Positions 31,981-45,566 of a stretch of DNA of 64,000 nucleotides are shown piece after piece. The stretch lies in NCBI GenBank assembly GCA_004352715.1, contig SCFE01000012.1:3038374-3102373 (forward strand), read 5' to 3'. This DNA comes from Hofstenia miamia (Eukaryota; Xenacoelomorpha; Acoela). Numbering within the stretch: position 1 is the stretch's first letter; the number at the start of each line of letters is the position of its first letter. Position numbers and translations under genes: made by a program. The notes under the pieces were generated by a model, which was given only the letters and a program-made list of their open reading frames with translations, was not told where the DNA came from and made no database searches.

Positions 31981-34968
31981 GATGAAATTCAAAAGTTGAT
32001 TAGACAAAAGACAAAAATTTGCCTACATCGTATATTGTACCCGAGTTCTAACCAGGTCACTGGGCCTGCATGTCCTCGGATGGCCGAGTCACATTTAAGT
32101 ATACGAATGAAGGAATAAAATTACAAAAATGGACTCATCTCAAGTGAAGCATGATTTTTCCGAATCTTTGAATTACACAAAAGCCATGTGAACTTATTTA
32201 GTTTTAATCATTTCAGAAGTTTTTATGTTGATTTTTGTTGAATCCACTTTTTTCTGAGCTTAAACGTGTTTATATAATGACTTCTATACCAAATCACTGT
32301 TAAAAAACCGCTTTAAAACTTGAAAAAGTTTAGTAGTTCATTCTACAATAGAAGATTTCAACTGAGGAAAGTTAAATTAGAAAATTATTTTTCGGTACCC
32401 TACCAGAAATTTCTAGATGCATCAGTGTACTGCTTCAGTATTCGAATTAGAATTCAACATACGGATTTGATTTCGTTTATTCGTAAAGCTCTATTTTTTA
32501 ATTGTTTAATACTATGAATGTTTAAGAGTTTGAAATTCGATTAAATCCGCAATAGCTAAATCTCCACAATCCAGATTATGAGCTGGTATCACTGTAGATT
32601 ATTATGGTCCATATGTGTAACAATAGAAGCTCTCTGTAAAATATTATCATTTTATTCACTGATTATTTATACAAAAAATGTAAACAAAATATAACGAATA
32701 ACTAGTTGAAGACAATTTCGTACACATTTTATCAATAACTACTGAAGTATTTTAGCTTAATAAATGAAAAATAAATTTGAAACAAAGCATCTTTTGAAAT
32801 GTACGAAACTACGTATGTTCCTACTTTCAAATAACAATTACTTATATTTTGGCCCAGATCAAAATAGTTTTATTAATTGTAAAGTTAGTATCGGAAGTGC
32901 CTTGAGTACGAACCACATACATACTTCACTTTCGACGCCAATTTTCAGAAGGAAAGCCGATACATGTTTTTTCAATGAGAACACATTTTTGAAAATGCCA
33001 TTGTGAGTGTTTGGATTGATCAAGATAAAAAGAACTCTGGCACATGCAATTTTGATTTTCAATGCAAGAAAGAATTTAAAACGTCGAAGTTACATTATTT
33101 TAAAACGAATTAACTTTAGTTTGCCAATTTTTGAAACATCAGCCTCGTACTTCCCTTCTCTACTGTCAATCAATTTTTTGTTGTTTCCAAGTAATGTTCA
33201 CTTAGTGCCAAGGCTTTGCATATTTGTTTCTTATAAATACAGTGAATGTTCAAATATCAAATGTCTAAAACCTCGATTAGACTGGTTCAACTTGTGGAAT
33301 TCGTCAAGCGAATCTAGTTTACATTATTCGTGATGTTGATTTTATTTGACGAATACAATATGGAAATCTCTTGCTACATGGATACTTTTTGCGGATATTT
33401 GTCAAACAATATAAAAATAATAGTCTAACACCAGTCATTTAATTAACTCAGAAATGGCCATTTACAATGTGACATTAATCTTCCATATCAATGTTTTCTT
33501 GTTGCAGCCTTGGTGGAGTGGCATCCTATAGAATACTTAAAGCTATTTTCTAACTATATATATATATATATATATCACAAATCCATGTGATTGTTCTTCT
33601 TTTCCTCGGATATTATTTGGTGCGGAACAGACCGACATGAGTTATATATGAACAAATAGTAAGCTTAAAAATAGCTATGTTATGCTACAAGATACAAAAG
33701 AAATTAACATATAATTGTAAACAATGTTAAGAGAGAACTGTTAGCTCAATGTTATGTTATGTGATTTGAATGATTAGAAAGAGAATGTGCTTCAAATTGT
33801 GATTGTAAATCGGAAAAAATAACGATAATAATTTAAACAGAATCAATAAAAATACTAACACAGTTGTCTTTCCATTTATTTTAACTCTGTTTACAAGAAC
33901 CATTCACATGACCCCAGCGGACCCACAGACAATGATTGATTGAGGCAGTCAAGATATAAGAGTTACAAAAGGAAAACTTTTAATAGTGTTACTTGTATCA
34001 AATTAGTAATTTTTATATCAGATTTTCAGCAATAATGTTTGGTAACTGTCAGTTTACATATAATATAATGCAAGTGAAAACCCTAAGATCTTTTTTTTTC
34101 ATACTACCATCATATATAAATTGATACATGTAGTGAAAGATGTTGCATACTCACAATAATAAATTTCTAAACTATCGGGTGCACCAAACCTTGAAAGGAT
34201 TCAGTATGAACAAGTGCAATCTAGTACTTATTTGATGGTTAGTGACTAATACTTAATCATAGAGAAAAAAAGATTATTTAGGGCATTGTTACATCCTATT
34301 TATACAATAATTCCAGCTCTCTTCAAATCTTCAAATCTTTTCAATAGCCGAATGCAAACAATTGAGATGTAATTAAAAGTCAACATAGTTTTATCATTTA
34401 TATGATAAAAAATAAGCTTAAATGCTTGGCATTTATAATCGGAGACGTTATATTTTCAATATAAAAATCATGTGTGGCCGTGTGGGATATAAATTGATCG
34501 ACGTTGTCACCATATATGTAGTCACAGTGGTATACCGCAATGACAGTTTTCCTCACCGTTGCCACACTCCACCGCGGCATACCGTTTTATTCCACGTTGT
34601 GCTTCACCTCGAAAATCTCGTGTTTGAAGCACATGAAATAAAAATATTTTTCCTTGGGAAATCCGCGTGTTTGCAAAACTTTCAAACTATTCTCATACCT
34701 AGTGTTCCAAATGTCCATGGCAGCAAAAAGTAACCTCGGGGTTTTTGTTTTCTGTAAATACACTAACCAAATCCAGGCAAAGACGGGTCATGTTAAGAAG
34801 CATTTCAGGAACGATTTGAGATATCTATATCTATGTGTGTAATGAGTCTTTAAAATTCTTGCATAAAAACTAAAATAACAACAACATATATTTAAATTCT
34901 CATGTACATGTGCATGTATTAAGTTTACAAACTTTTTACGAATATAAATAATGCGTCTTTTTTCATAT
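31981..34968. other. Intergenic stretch with short unidentified frames
   Basis: Frames of 60-108 codons at 32320-33333 and 34398-34733 lie on both strands, in different phases, with no domain or codon bias that I can see. A short TA tract lies at 33556-33576. No gene is called. Confidence 0.45.
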
Positions 34969-34976
34969 GAGCTTAG

Positions 34977-36203
34977 TAGGGCACGGCTGTATACCGATAC
35001 CGAAACCGATACCACTGTATTTTGACAATACCGAAATATACCGATACCGCGGTATCTTGCCTAAAAAATAGTGTATTGTATGCAACCCCTCGGGTCAATA
35101 CTTTAACTATGAAAACTTTAAATATTTCTGCGGGAAGTCTACGTTCTTAGGAAGAAAGGTCTATTAATCATGCAGTACAGTTATATGGATGATTAGCGCA
35201 CAAAATTTTATCAAAAATACTTCCACAAAAAACGAGCTATTTTTTTTCTTAAAAACATCAGATTTTATAATATGCCCATTCAGTTCATATATTTCTTTGT
35301 AACGCCATATTCATGATTGCAGGTTTAATAAACTGGTGTTTATGTAACATTTTGATAGGTTCCACTTGTTTCTTGCATTTTGACGTTAAGCATGCTTTTA
35401 TGGTGTAGTTAAAAATTCTATTCTCTTGGTTTGACCCTAATTTTCAATACATTTCATGCACATTTATAATTACCAGGTCTATCATAAGTAAATAAATTCA
35501 AAATTTAGACATCAATTCTCTTTTACATAGGAACTCCGAAAGTTGGCATATAATTGATATAACCATAATATACTACGACTGCAAAAATATGATATGTTAT
35601 TTTTGTCTTTAATTTTAACTTATTAGGGGTGAATTAAAAATATAAAAAAATTTAGACTCAAGTAATTTCAAATTTCAAAAAATGGAAAATGGATTTTTAA
35701 GTAAATAATGCCCATTTTAAGAGGTGAAAGTTTGCTTTTTTCAGGCAAAAACTTACAACCTAATAACTACCATTAAGCCTTTTGTAAAAGCCGCCGTTGT
35801 TCTTAAATTAAAGGTATGCAGAGTATATAAGCGCTCTGCTATACCACAAAATTTTTTCCTTTCCACATACGTTATCACTTTATTTAACAAACATAATTTA
35901 ACCACAACTATCAAATAAGCAGATAGGCATTTTAAGATATACCACAACCCCGAACTAATGAGAAGTTTACAGTTGTAATGTTTAAACTCGACGATTTTCG
36001 GTACTTCTTACTAAAGCTTACTAAAAAAGAAAAAAAATGCCTCTATTATTCTCTTTAGTTGTTACAAGTTGCAAGCGTCAGTCACTATTATTTTGATATT
36101 AATGTTTTGCTCATATATAGCGTGCTGGGCCCATATATATATATATTGAGTGATACCAAATGAACCGAACCGTCGTTCAAAATTTTCATACCGCCCGGCC
36201 CTA
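34977..36203. mobile_element. hAT-superfamily non-autonomous element, 1227 bp
   Basis: Perfect 8-bp target duplication GAGCTTAG (34969-34976 and 36204-36211), diagnostic for hAT. Terminal inverted repeats are short and imperfect (left TAGGGCACGGCTGTAT, right mirror TAGGGCCGGGCGGTAT; 13 of 16 match), and TAGGGC is a common hAT terminus. Just inside the left end is a run of ACCGATACCGAAACCGATACC repeats (34990-35050); CCGTCGTTCAAAA lies inside the right end. No transposase frame is visible. Confidence 0.85.
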
Positions 36204-36634
36204 GAGCTTAGTTATCACAGTAATTGTTTTGATCTTGGTTACTTTTATAAACTATATATAAATTAATAAATATTTTTCACTTATTATTTTGAGTTCTACA
36301 TTAAATTCTATGATTAATCAGATAGTTTTTATTTTTCACTACATTCATGATTTGCAGCCTCTTCTTATATAATGTATATTTCTTACATTTATTTTTTGTA
36401 GTCCTATTTGTTTCATAACGATATTGAATAATTTAAGAATCCGTTCTTCATTAATTTTCTATTATATTTAGTTTTACTAAATATATTTCTTCTTAGATAT
36501 AAATGATTAGAAAAATTCAATTTTCTTTTCCAAAATATCGATAAACTTCAAATATTTTCAAAAGCTTCTATTGATTTTAGATGGTACTTGCTCATTATTT
36601 CTTCTTTATTTCCGTTACTAATTATGATTATTCT

Positions 36635-37453
36635 CTATTTAAATACTTTCTCTAATTTCGATTTTGCTTTTTCCTTAAGTTCCCTAATAAACAAGATGAA
36701 TATAAGAAATGGGTTAAAATAAGTGATCGAAAGAGTATTACCCTCCATTCTGTTGTCACAAACTTTTTCAATTTTTTTAATTAATCTCATACCACACACC
36801 ATCTTCTTTATGATATTGCTTACCTCGTCTTCAAAATTTAATTGATTATTAATAACTACTTCCAAATGTTTCATTTTTGGGGATTACTTAATAACGTTGC
36901 TACATATCTTAATACATTACAATAAAGGAAATTATCATCTGCAAATTGAACATGATTACTNACACTTGGTGGTATGACAGGGAGCTCCATCGTGTTGAAA
37001 CATGGAAGTCTGATGGCGTAGCATCCAGCCAGGAAGCGTTTTGGTGAGCAAATCTAGATATCGCGTGGCATTCATGGTGGTTTTGGAACTGTGAGATGGT
37101 CGATTCGTCGTTAAACATTAATTTTTCCCAGTCTGCGGTGGTCCAATCGGCGTAATGCAACGTGAAGGCGAGTCTATCGGCAATATTCTTCTTTGAAAGT
37201 CTTGGATTGCGAGCTGCTTTATATGATTTCAAGCCCAAAGCTTTCTGCAAACGTCGGCGAATTGTTCTGGCACTTGGTCGACCACCTAACTTAAATAGTA
37301 AAGGACCCAGTACTGATCCTTGCAGTACTGAATGATTTAGTTCTAATAAGTTAAGTATTTCTTTTTTGAATTTCCCAAACTGGTATTTTATTACTTACAT
37401 ATCTGCCTTAGTTTGACCAATAGAATAGAATGGTTTATTGAATTAAATGCTTT
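36635..37453 (-). pseudogene. LINE reverse transcriptase relic split by a Tc1 fragment
   Basis: Reading down the minus strand: KAFNSINHSILLVKLRQICK (about 37453-37390), LNHSVLQGSVLGPLLFK (about 37345-37293), then a 328-bp Tc1-like insert and one N, then HVQFADDNFLYCNV (about 36955-36910, the F/YADD catalytic box). MKHLEVVINNQLNFEDEVS follows (about 36874), the post-catalytic block. The order is right for one RT, so the insert interrupts a single old copy. Frameshifts and stops make it non-functional. Confidence 0.7.
36962..37289 (-). mobile_element. Tc1-like fragment identical to 47116-47443
   Basis: All 328 bases match the transposase-coding part of the element at 46761-47915 at a constant offset of 10154, including the same internal deletion junction (FNDESTISQF followed directly by out-of-frame sequence). 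The left edge is a single N at 36961. Terminal repeats are absent, so it is not a normal transposition product. Confidence 0.85.
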
Positions 37454-37672
37454 TGAAATATTACTTAAAACTAATTATCCATTAATTGCAGAATCATCAT
37501 ATCTTAAAAAAGAAATCAAATCAAATGTAATGAACAAACAATTATTATAGCATCGTAATTTATATTGCATGCAATATATATATGTATATATATCATTGAA
37601 GTGTAGTAAATTGTAAATATTTTTCCTTCCAAATTTGTTTTATAAAGATAGATTTTTAATCGAAACCGTTCG
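37451..37672 (+). mobile_element. Penelope-like element 3' tail, second copy
   Basis: Matches 16797-17013 (FEILLKTNYPLIAES coding end and the non-coding tail) with scattered changes and a small deletion. It ends in the hammerhead-like block with CGAAACCG, then a TA tract and a 1000-N gap. Confidence 0.7.
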
Positions 37673-37692
37673 CATATATATATATATATATA

Positions 37693-38692
37693 NNNNNNNN
37701 NNNNNNNNNNNNNNNNNNNNNNNNNNNNNNNNNNNNNNNNNNNNNNNNNNNNNNNNNNNNNNNNNNNNNNNNNNNNNNNNNNNNNNNNNNNNNNNNNNNN
37801 NNNNNNNNNNNNNNNNNNNNNNNNNNNNNNNNNNNNNNNNNNNNNNNNNNNNNNNNNNNNNNNNNNNNNNNNNNNNNNNNNNNNNNNNNNNNNNNNNNNN
37901 NNNNNNNNNNNNNNNNNNNNNNNNNNNNNNNNNNNNNNNNNNNNNNNNNNNNNNNNNNNNNNNNNNNNNNNNNNNNNNNNNNNNNNNNNNNNNNNNNNNN
38001 NNNNNNNNNNNNNNNNNNNNNNNNNNNNNNNNNNNNNNNNNNNNNNNNNNNNNNNNNNNNNNNNNNNNNNNNNNNNNNNNNNNNNNNNNNNNNNNNNNNN
38101 NNNNNNNNNNNNNNNNNNNNNNNNNNNNNNNNNNNNNNNNNNNNNNNNNNNNNNNNNNNNNNNNNNNNNNNNNNNNNNNNNNNNNNNNNNNNNNNNNNNN
38201 NNNNNNNNNNNNNNNNNNNNNNNNNNNNNNNNNNNNNNNNNNNNNNNNNNNNNNNNNNNNNNNNNNNNNNNNNNNNNNNNNNNNNNNNNNNNNNNNNNNN
38301 NNNNNNNNNNNNNNNNNNNNNNNNNNNNNNNNNNNNNNNNNNNNNNNNNNNNNNNNNNNNNNNNNNNNNNNNNNNNNNNNNNNNNNNNNNNNNNNNNNNN
38401 NNNNNNNNNNNNNNNNNNNNNNNNNNNNNNNNNNNNNNNNNNNNNNNNNNNNNNNNNNNNNNNNNNNNNNNNNNNNNNNNNNNNNNNNNNNNNNNNNNNN
38501 NNNNNNNNNNNNNNNNNNNNNNNNNNNNNNNNNNNNNNNNNNNNNNNNNNNNNNNNNNNNNNNNNNNNNNNNNNNNNNNNNNNNNNNNNNNNNNNNNNNN
38601 NNNNNNNNNNNNNNNNNNNNNNNNNNNNNNNNNNNNNNNNNNNNNNNNNNNNNNNNNNNNNNNNNNNNNNNNNNNNNNNNNNNNNNNNNNNN
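37693..38692. other. Assembly gap (exactly 1000 N)
   Basis: Placeholder-sized gap, TA tracts on both sides. Confidence 0.98.
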
Positions 38693-38721
38693 AGAATATA
38701 TATATATATATATATATATAT

Positions 38722-40908
<2,187 letters not shown>

Positions 40909-41206
40909 AAGCATTTAATGTCACTGTATGATATATGTATGTATATATATATGTATATATATATTTATATATATATATATTGCTTATGCAAAAAATATTT
41001 CCTTTTCTATCAATGATTTAGGGGATTCACATGTTATAGAATGAGTTCAAATTTTACCGTTAATTCACTTCTAGTTTCTCTTCCTGGCATCACGACAAAC
41101 ATTGCAACCACAGATTGTTTGCAGTCGACAGATTAAAATATTATTCAAACAGGAAAGTTCATAAACAAATTATATGCCAGTTATTTAAAATTATTTCAAA
41201 GCGTTA

Positions 41207-41880
41207 CAGAGATGGAAGTAGGGTGGTTCGACACATGGGTTGGGGCGAGAGGAGCAGGTCGGACAGGTATGGGAAAAAGTTTTCTAAACTGGGCATCCAT
41301 AATGCACAAGTGGGCAAGACTCACTTGAGCTTCGAAAAATGAGCCAAAAATTTTTGGAGATTGTAAAGTAATTTTTATTATTATATTTGAATACATTTAG
41401 CAATTTAGTCGACTTTTTAGAGATGAATTATTGTGTATTCCTCTTAGTTAAATTTGATTTTATCCAAAGTACCAATAAAATCTTTTTTCATCTGAACTTG
41501 ATTTGTTGTCAACAGGCTTTACAATTACATTTGCAAAAAAATATTGCGTAAATGATTGGTTTTATTAAATGATTTTTAAGGCTGAAATTATATTTCCTTT
41601 TACTATCATGGGTTTTTACTATGTACTAGATGACATTAGAAAAATGATTATGTGCTTTCTAAGTAGAAAGAATTCACAATATTTGGCAGGGGTGATATAG
41701 TGTTATGAAAGTGAGGGACAATAGAATATCGCAAATAATTTTTGAAGCAAATGCTTTACCGCAATTTGAGGCAGTGGAATTATAAACTTGGGGCAATATG
41801 AAGCAGATTTGAACATGTAAATATAGGGCAGACTGTGGGGTTAATTTGCAAGAATCTGCCACATTTCTCTTCAATTTCTG
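41207..41880. mobile_element. TIR element, copy B (diverged relative of 3461-4156)
   Basis: Begins CAGAGATGGAAGTAGGGTGG after a TA and ends in a decayed mirror (AATCTGCCACATTTCT). Internal blocks such as GGAGATTGTAAAG and GATTTGTTGTCAACAGG match copy A in order. The telomere-like array of copy A is absent at the corresponding place. Confidence 0.6.
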
Positions 41881-42325
41881 GGCGTTGCTAATTCAGTAGA
41901 CATGATAAGCATCAGTTCTTATCAAAAATCACTGAAGATGTCAAAGAGTTTTTGTATTTTACTCAGTTTCTAGAAATTGAAAAATAGAAAATTGGCTATC
42001 ATAGAATGCTATATCAAAGGAATTTAGAATTAAGCAACAGTATCATAACAGTATGATTAAGTCCTGATTTACTCTTTTGAAGCGGGCACTACAGCATTCC
42101 TATGCGTTCCCTCTCGACGACAGCCCTGGATGTAACATATACCTTAATCTTTATACATAGTATGATCAGTATAACAGTATAAAATAGAAATCACGTTTTC
42201 ACATGTAGGTAAACTCCAGGTATAATGGAGCCATTTAGTGAATTCGTTTCTAAATTCTGATTCTGAAGAGGAAGAGGGCTATTTTATTACTAAATATGAA
42301 TGAACCAGAAAAAAATTGTTATACA
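41881..42325. other. Intergenic stretch, no gene seen
   Basis: No recognisable content. Confidence 0.5.
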
Positions 42326-42492
42326 CAGGGCTGTACTCTTAATTAATTAATAATGGGGAGCTCTTATCTTGAATTTTGTATCTTTATGATATATTTTGAC
42401 TATAATTTATATTCTCAACAAACAAAATCCAAAACTCGAATACTAATATAAATTTAACAAGAGGGGCTGCGGCCCCCTCGAGTACATCCCTG
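42326..42492. mobile_element. hAT-like MITE, 167 bp
   Basis: Inverted ends CAGGGCTGTACTC and its mirror CAGGGATGTACTC. The flanks GTTATACA (42318-42325) and GCTATACA (42493-42500) are an 8-bp target duplication with one change. There is a GC-rich palindrome (GGGGCTGCGGCCCC) near the right end. No coding capacity. Confidence 0.75.
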
Positions 42493-42501
42493 GCTATACA
42501 G

Positions 42502-42843
42502 TTGCTATGGATTTGGTATGGAAATGCTTATCTCAATGACTACATGCAGCAATTTCCGAAACTTTGGTTAAATTTGTTTTTACCAACAACTTCGGAATAT
42601 TTACCCAAACTTTTGTATTTTATACACCAAAGATTCGTGAAGAAATTTTCCTCACAAGAAAAGGCGAAAATATGTGAAAAATGTTTGCTTTATATTGGCA
42701 ATAATAATATAATGCGGATTCGACTCAATGCTTCTATCACAGTGAAATATCACTTATCCATACGGAATGTTTACCTGCCTACAAAATGTAGTACTAAGTT
42801 CAGATATAAATTGTTTAAAGATTTCATTTTTAATATGCATTAG
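42502..42843 (+). CDS. Unidentified 113-codon open frame
   Basis: The frame starts with TTG; the first in-frame ATG is about 17 codons later (YMQQFPKLWLN), so it would be an exon or a shorter protein. Composition is balanced and basic/hydrophobic (RFVKKFSSQEKAKICEKCLLYI) with no family that I recognise. It directly abuts the right flank of a hAT MITE. Real coding status is uncertain. Confidence 0.25.
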   Translation: MLWIWYGNAYLNDYMQQFPKLWLNLFLPTTSEYLPKLLYFIHQRFVKKFSSQEKAKICEKCLLYIGNNNIMRIRLNASITVKYHLSIRNVYLPTKCSTKFRYKLFKDFIFNMH

Positions 42844-43170
42844 TCAGACTAACTTAGTCAGCTATTATATGTTTCTAAACTTTAATCTTTAAGCAGATTG
42901 AAAGTAGAAATGCGGCGGAGTGCTTTTAACAGTTGGAACCAGTTTACTTTTTACTACGATGATAGGGTTTGGGGCACTTTTTGTGAAGCACAAATGGTAT
43001 TGAATAATACAAATAGTTTAGGGCTTAAATATGCTTAGCATTAATGCATGTTATGCAATCAGCTTTGTAACCACACTTGGAATACAGTAGCGCGCGTCTA
43101 GCTGAGAATATAATTGACATGAGACACAGCCTACTAATAAATATTTATGATTAGGCTGTGGATGAGAGAA

Positions 43171-43177
43171 TATAAAG
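43171..43177 (+). promoter_or_regulatory. Possible TATA box of the PAN-domain gene
   Basis: TATAAAG lies 39 bases before the ATG at 43210, a workable distance if the 5' UTR is very short. Alternatively TTGTTTAG| three bases before the ATG could be a splice (or trans-splice) acceptor. Confidence 0.3.
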
Positions 43178-43209
43178 CTTCGTCTTAAATAAATCCTATT
43201 GTTTAGACA

Positions 43210-43617
43210 ATGAAGTACACTGTGCTATGCCTTGCTTCCATGTGCCTTTTGCTTGAAATTGTATGGAACCTTACTCGTTATGGTACTCGGCAAATGGTTT
43301 TTGATGACGCTATTCCATTTTCTGCCATGCATGATTTGACCTTACTTGAGGAACTTTATAGTACAAGAAAGTTGATCTGTATTAAAAAGTGCATTTCTAA
43401 GAGATATTGCAAATCAGTTGCTTATGGAGATGCTGAAAAAAGGTGCAAACTGTTCAGAGAAGATCGCTTTACGTCTCCTGAACACTTCTTCAATGGCAAT
43501 GTTTCATCGTACAAATACTATGGAATGCGCAGAGATACTGAACCTCTATGCGCACTTGAAGACGAATTGATGATTAATCCGTTTCGTAGCGATGGATTCT
43601 GTGAGATCAATGTGTAA
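43210..43617 (+). CDS. Secreted PAN/apple-domain protein (probable first exon)
   Basis: The frame begins with ATG. Residues 1-20 (YTVLCLASMCLLLEIVW) form a signal peptide or signal anchor. Residues 50-105 match a PAN/apple domain: C57-x3-C61-x5-C67, then SVAYGDAEKRC79KLF, the usual C-x-F/Y-x-Y...C-x-L pattern of extracellular protein/carbohydrate-binding PAN modules. Two further cysteines (C114, C131) may open another domain. The sequence at the apparent stop reads AATGT|GTAAGA, a perfect splice-donor context in which the TAA stop is part of the donor. The gene therefore probably continues downstream, though no next exon was identified. A sequon (NVS) lies at residues 97-99. Function is not assigned beyond extracellular binding. 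Confidence 0.65.
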   Translation: MKYTVLCLASMCLLLEIVWNLTRYGTRQMVFDDAIPFSAMHDLTLLEELYSTRKLICIKKCISKRYCKSVAYGDAEKRCKLFREDRFTSPEHFFNGNVSSYKYYGMRRDTEPLCALEDELMINPFRSDGFCEINV

Positions 43618-44593
43618 GATAAAAATGAAATTTTGTTAAAGAAACTATTATTTCATCTGTATTATTGGGGTATGCAGTGTGAGGTAATGGCGGAATTTCA
43701 GCGATGATTTTAAGAATTATTTTAAAAATTCAAGAAAAGATTTTAAAATTCATTTTAGGGGTCTATTCTTACACCATTTAAATAGTTTGCAAAACAACGA
43801 TGGCGATAGTATTTTTAGAAGAGAACATATAGAAAATCGGGGGGGGGAGCACTCAATTTTAGAGAAAAAGTACGCATTTTACCATCCATTTAATGAAGTT
43901 AATTTCGCCTAAATTTAAACTAGCCTCCATGGGGTTAAGCGCTCAAATGATAAAACTAAAAGCTGATAAAAGCAAGCAAGCAAACTTCTAAACAAAAACT
44001 CTAAGAAGTTATAAATATGCAATTTTTGTATTTCTTCATCCCATTCGCCACAAGTGGTTGTCCTTAAGCAGGTTTCGTAGATGTGCAGGGAGCATGCGGT
44101 CCATTTGGTACTGATCTGCATTATCGATAATTTCTGCATATTGGGTTAATATTTGAGAATCCACAGTTGTTTTTGCGCAGCCTTTTTTCTTTCCATGTAG
44201 GATTCTTCATTACACCTTATTTTTTGTCCCATTCCCAGTCCAATTCCATGAGACTTGATGTACTTGCCTATATTTTCTGGGAGTAAATATCCCTCTTACA
44301 TACATATATATATATATATATAAACTATTTCAGACCTTTCAGAATTCTTTTTTGCAACTTTGGATTCGAATGAGATAGAACAAATTTTCTGAAATCAGAT
44401 AGTACAATTCGGATCCGATTGCAATTTCGGTTACTCGTCATGAATTACACTGGACAAAATGCAGTTTTTCTAAGGTGATGCAACGAAAATTTTTTAAGAT
44501 GTGATGTCTAATAAGAGCGATGTGGGTAGGACTTATGCCTTGTAATTTAATCCTATATTTGTGATGGAGAATATGACATTTTATATATGAAAT
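43618..44593. other. Region after the PAN exon, no exon identified
   Basis: Contains a G9 run near 43837 and a TA tract at about 44303. A minus-strand frame at 43915-44139 includes cysteine-rich text (WTACSLHIYETC) but has no recognisable family. Confidence 0.4.
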
Positions 44594-44779
44594 TCAAATT
44601 TCACATTTTATCTTTGAATAACAAATTTTATCTAGGCGTTTTTCATTTGAAGACATTAGGCTCTTGTGATGCTGTCTTCGTTTAATGTCTGCAAGTGAAA
44701 ATATTCCAATTAGAAATACAAACAAAGATGCTAAGACTGAAATTAATTGTTGTCGGGAATTGGGAAGCAACGGAATCAT
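44594..44779 (-). CDS. Possible small single-pass membrane protein, 61 aa
   Basis: From the ATG at 44779 the peptide has a hydrophobic segment (LISVLASLFVFLIGIFSL, about residues 12-29) followed by a basic juxtamembrane stretch (DIKRRQHHK) and a lysine-rich tail. This is the layout of small mitochondrial or ER membrane proteins. No family is recognised. It may be chance in a low-complexity genome. Confidence 0.25.
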   Translation of the reverse strand: MIPLLPNSRQQLISVLASLFVFLIGIFSLADIKRRQHHKSLMSSNEKRLDKICYSKIKCEI

Positions 44780-44949
44780 CCTCAATGACCTCAATGCTAC
44801 CAAAAACTAAATTTGGCGGACGTTTGTGAATATTTTACACAGCATTAACAGTTTTTCCAATTTGAATTCGAAAATATCCTTTGTTCGAAATTGTTAAGAA
44901 AGTCAAACCTTAATCTTATTATATTTATACAGATATTTTGATTGTGTGC

Positions 44950-45566
44950 CCAAAGTAAAAAGAAGGCTTTGTCCTACCTGTGGTCGGGGTTACTCTACCA
45001 GTCAACGGACTGAAGAGTGAGTGGCAACAGATCAGCTCTGGCACTTCCCCTAGAAGTGTGCTAGCCGGCTTAATCATGCTTGTCCTCTGGCGACCCCTGG
45101 CACGCAGAGTGCTGATCTGTGTTGAGTCTGATCAGCAGAGAGTGAAGCCGAAGGCCGAGCTTCATGAGAGGGTTGCGCCTCTCTACAGCTTTCGCCAACC
45201 AAGGCTACTAACTGAGGTAACTCGTGAGCACCTACCGTCTGCCTGTTATAGAGATCCTGATTATTTAGGAGATATTTATACACTTGTAGTGCAAAGCACC
45301 AAGTGACGACCTAAAATCTCCGTAACTTAGAATGTCGGATCATAACTAAAACCCATGACAAAGCAAAGCTCCCTCATAGGTAAGGCCCAGCAAATGCTGG
45401 CCTAGGCCTATCTAGAGGCCAGAGACAGAGGAAAATCCTCTGTATAACTGCCCTCGTAGACGCACTCTACGGCTCTGGGCATAGACGTTGCCGTCTGCTC
45501 CACAGAACAGACAGTCTCACATCATCATCACCGCCCCCATATGTGCGAAGCACACATGGTTGCACC
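44950..45566. other. GC-rich, hairpin-rich island of unknown nature
   Basis: Base composition jumps to roughly half G+C against a strongly A+T-rich background. At least six perfect hairpins are visible: TGCTGATC/GATCAGCA (45110-45137), CCAGCA/TGCTGG (45387-45400), ACAGAGGA/TCCTCTGT (45425-45443), CGTAGA/TCTACG (45455-45471), AGACG/CGTCT (45483-45496) and TGTGC/GCACA (45542-45554). A 108-codon plus-strand frame (44980-45303, starting at GTG) has no recognisable domain. It could be a structured ncRNA, a retroelement UTR or part of a longer repeat cut by the gap. Confidence 0.5.

Noticed and set aside
33007-33062. Minus/plus frame pair near 33.0 kb as a chemoreceptor
   Set aside because: No transmembrane periodicity or family motif supports it.
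32320-33333. Several 65-108 codon plus-strand frames as exons of one gene
   Set aside because: Phases differ, no consistent splice sites or domains were seen, and an antisense frame of similar length overlaps.
44980-45303. 108-codon plus-strand frame in the GC-rich island as a gene
   Set aside because: It begins with GTG, has no ATG start or domain, and long frames are expected by chance where G+C is high.
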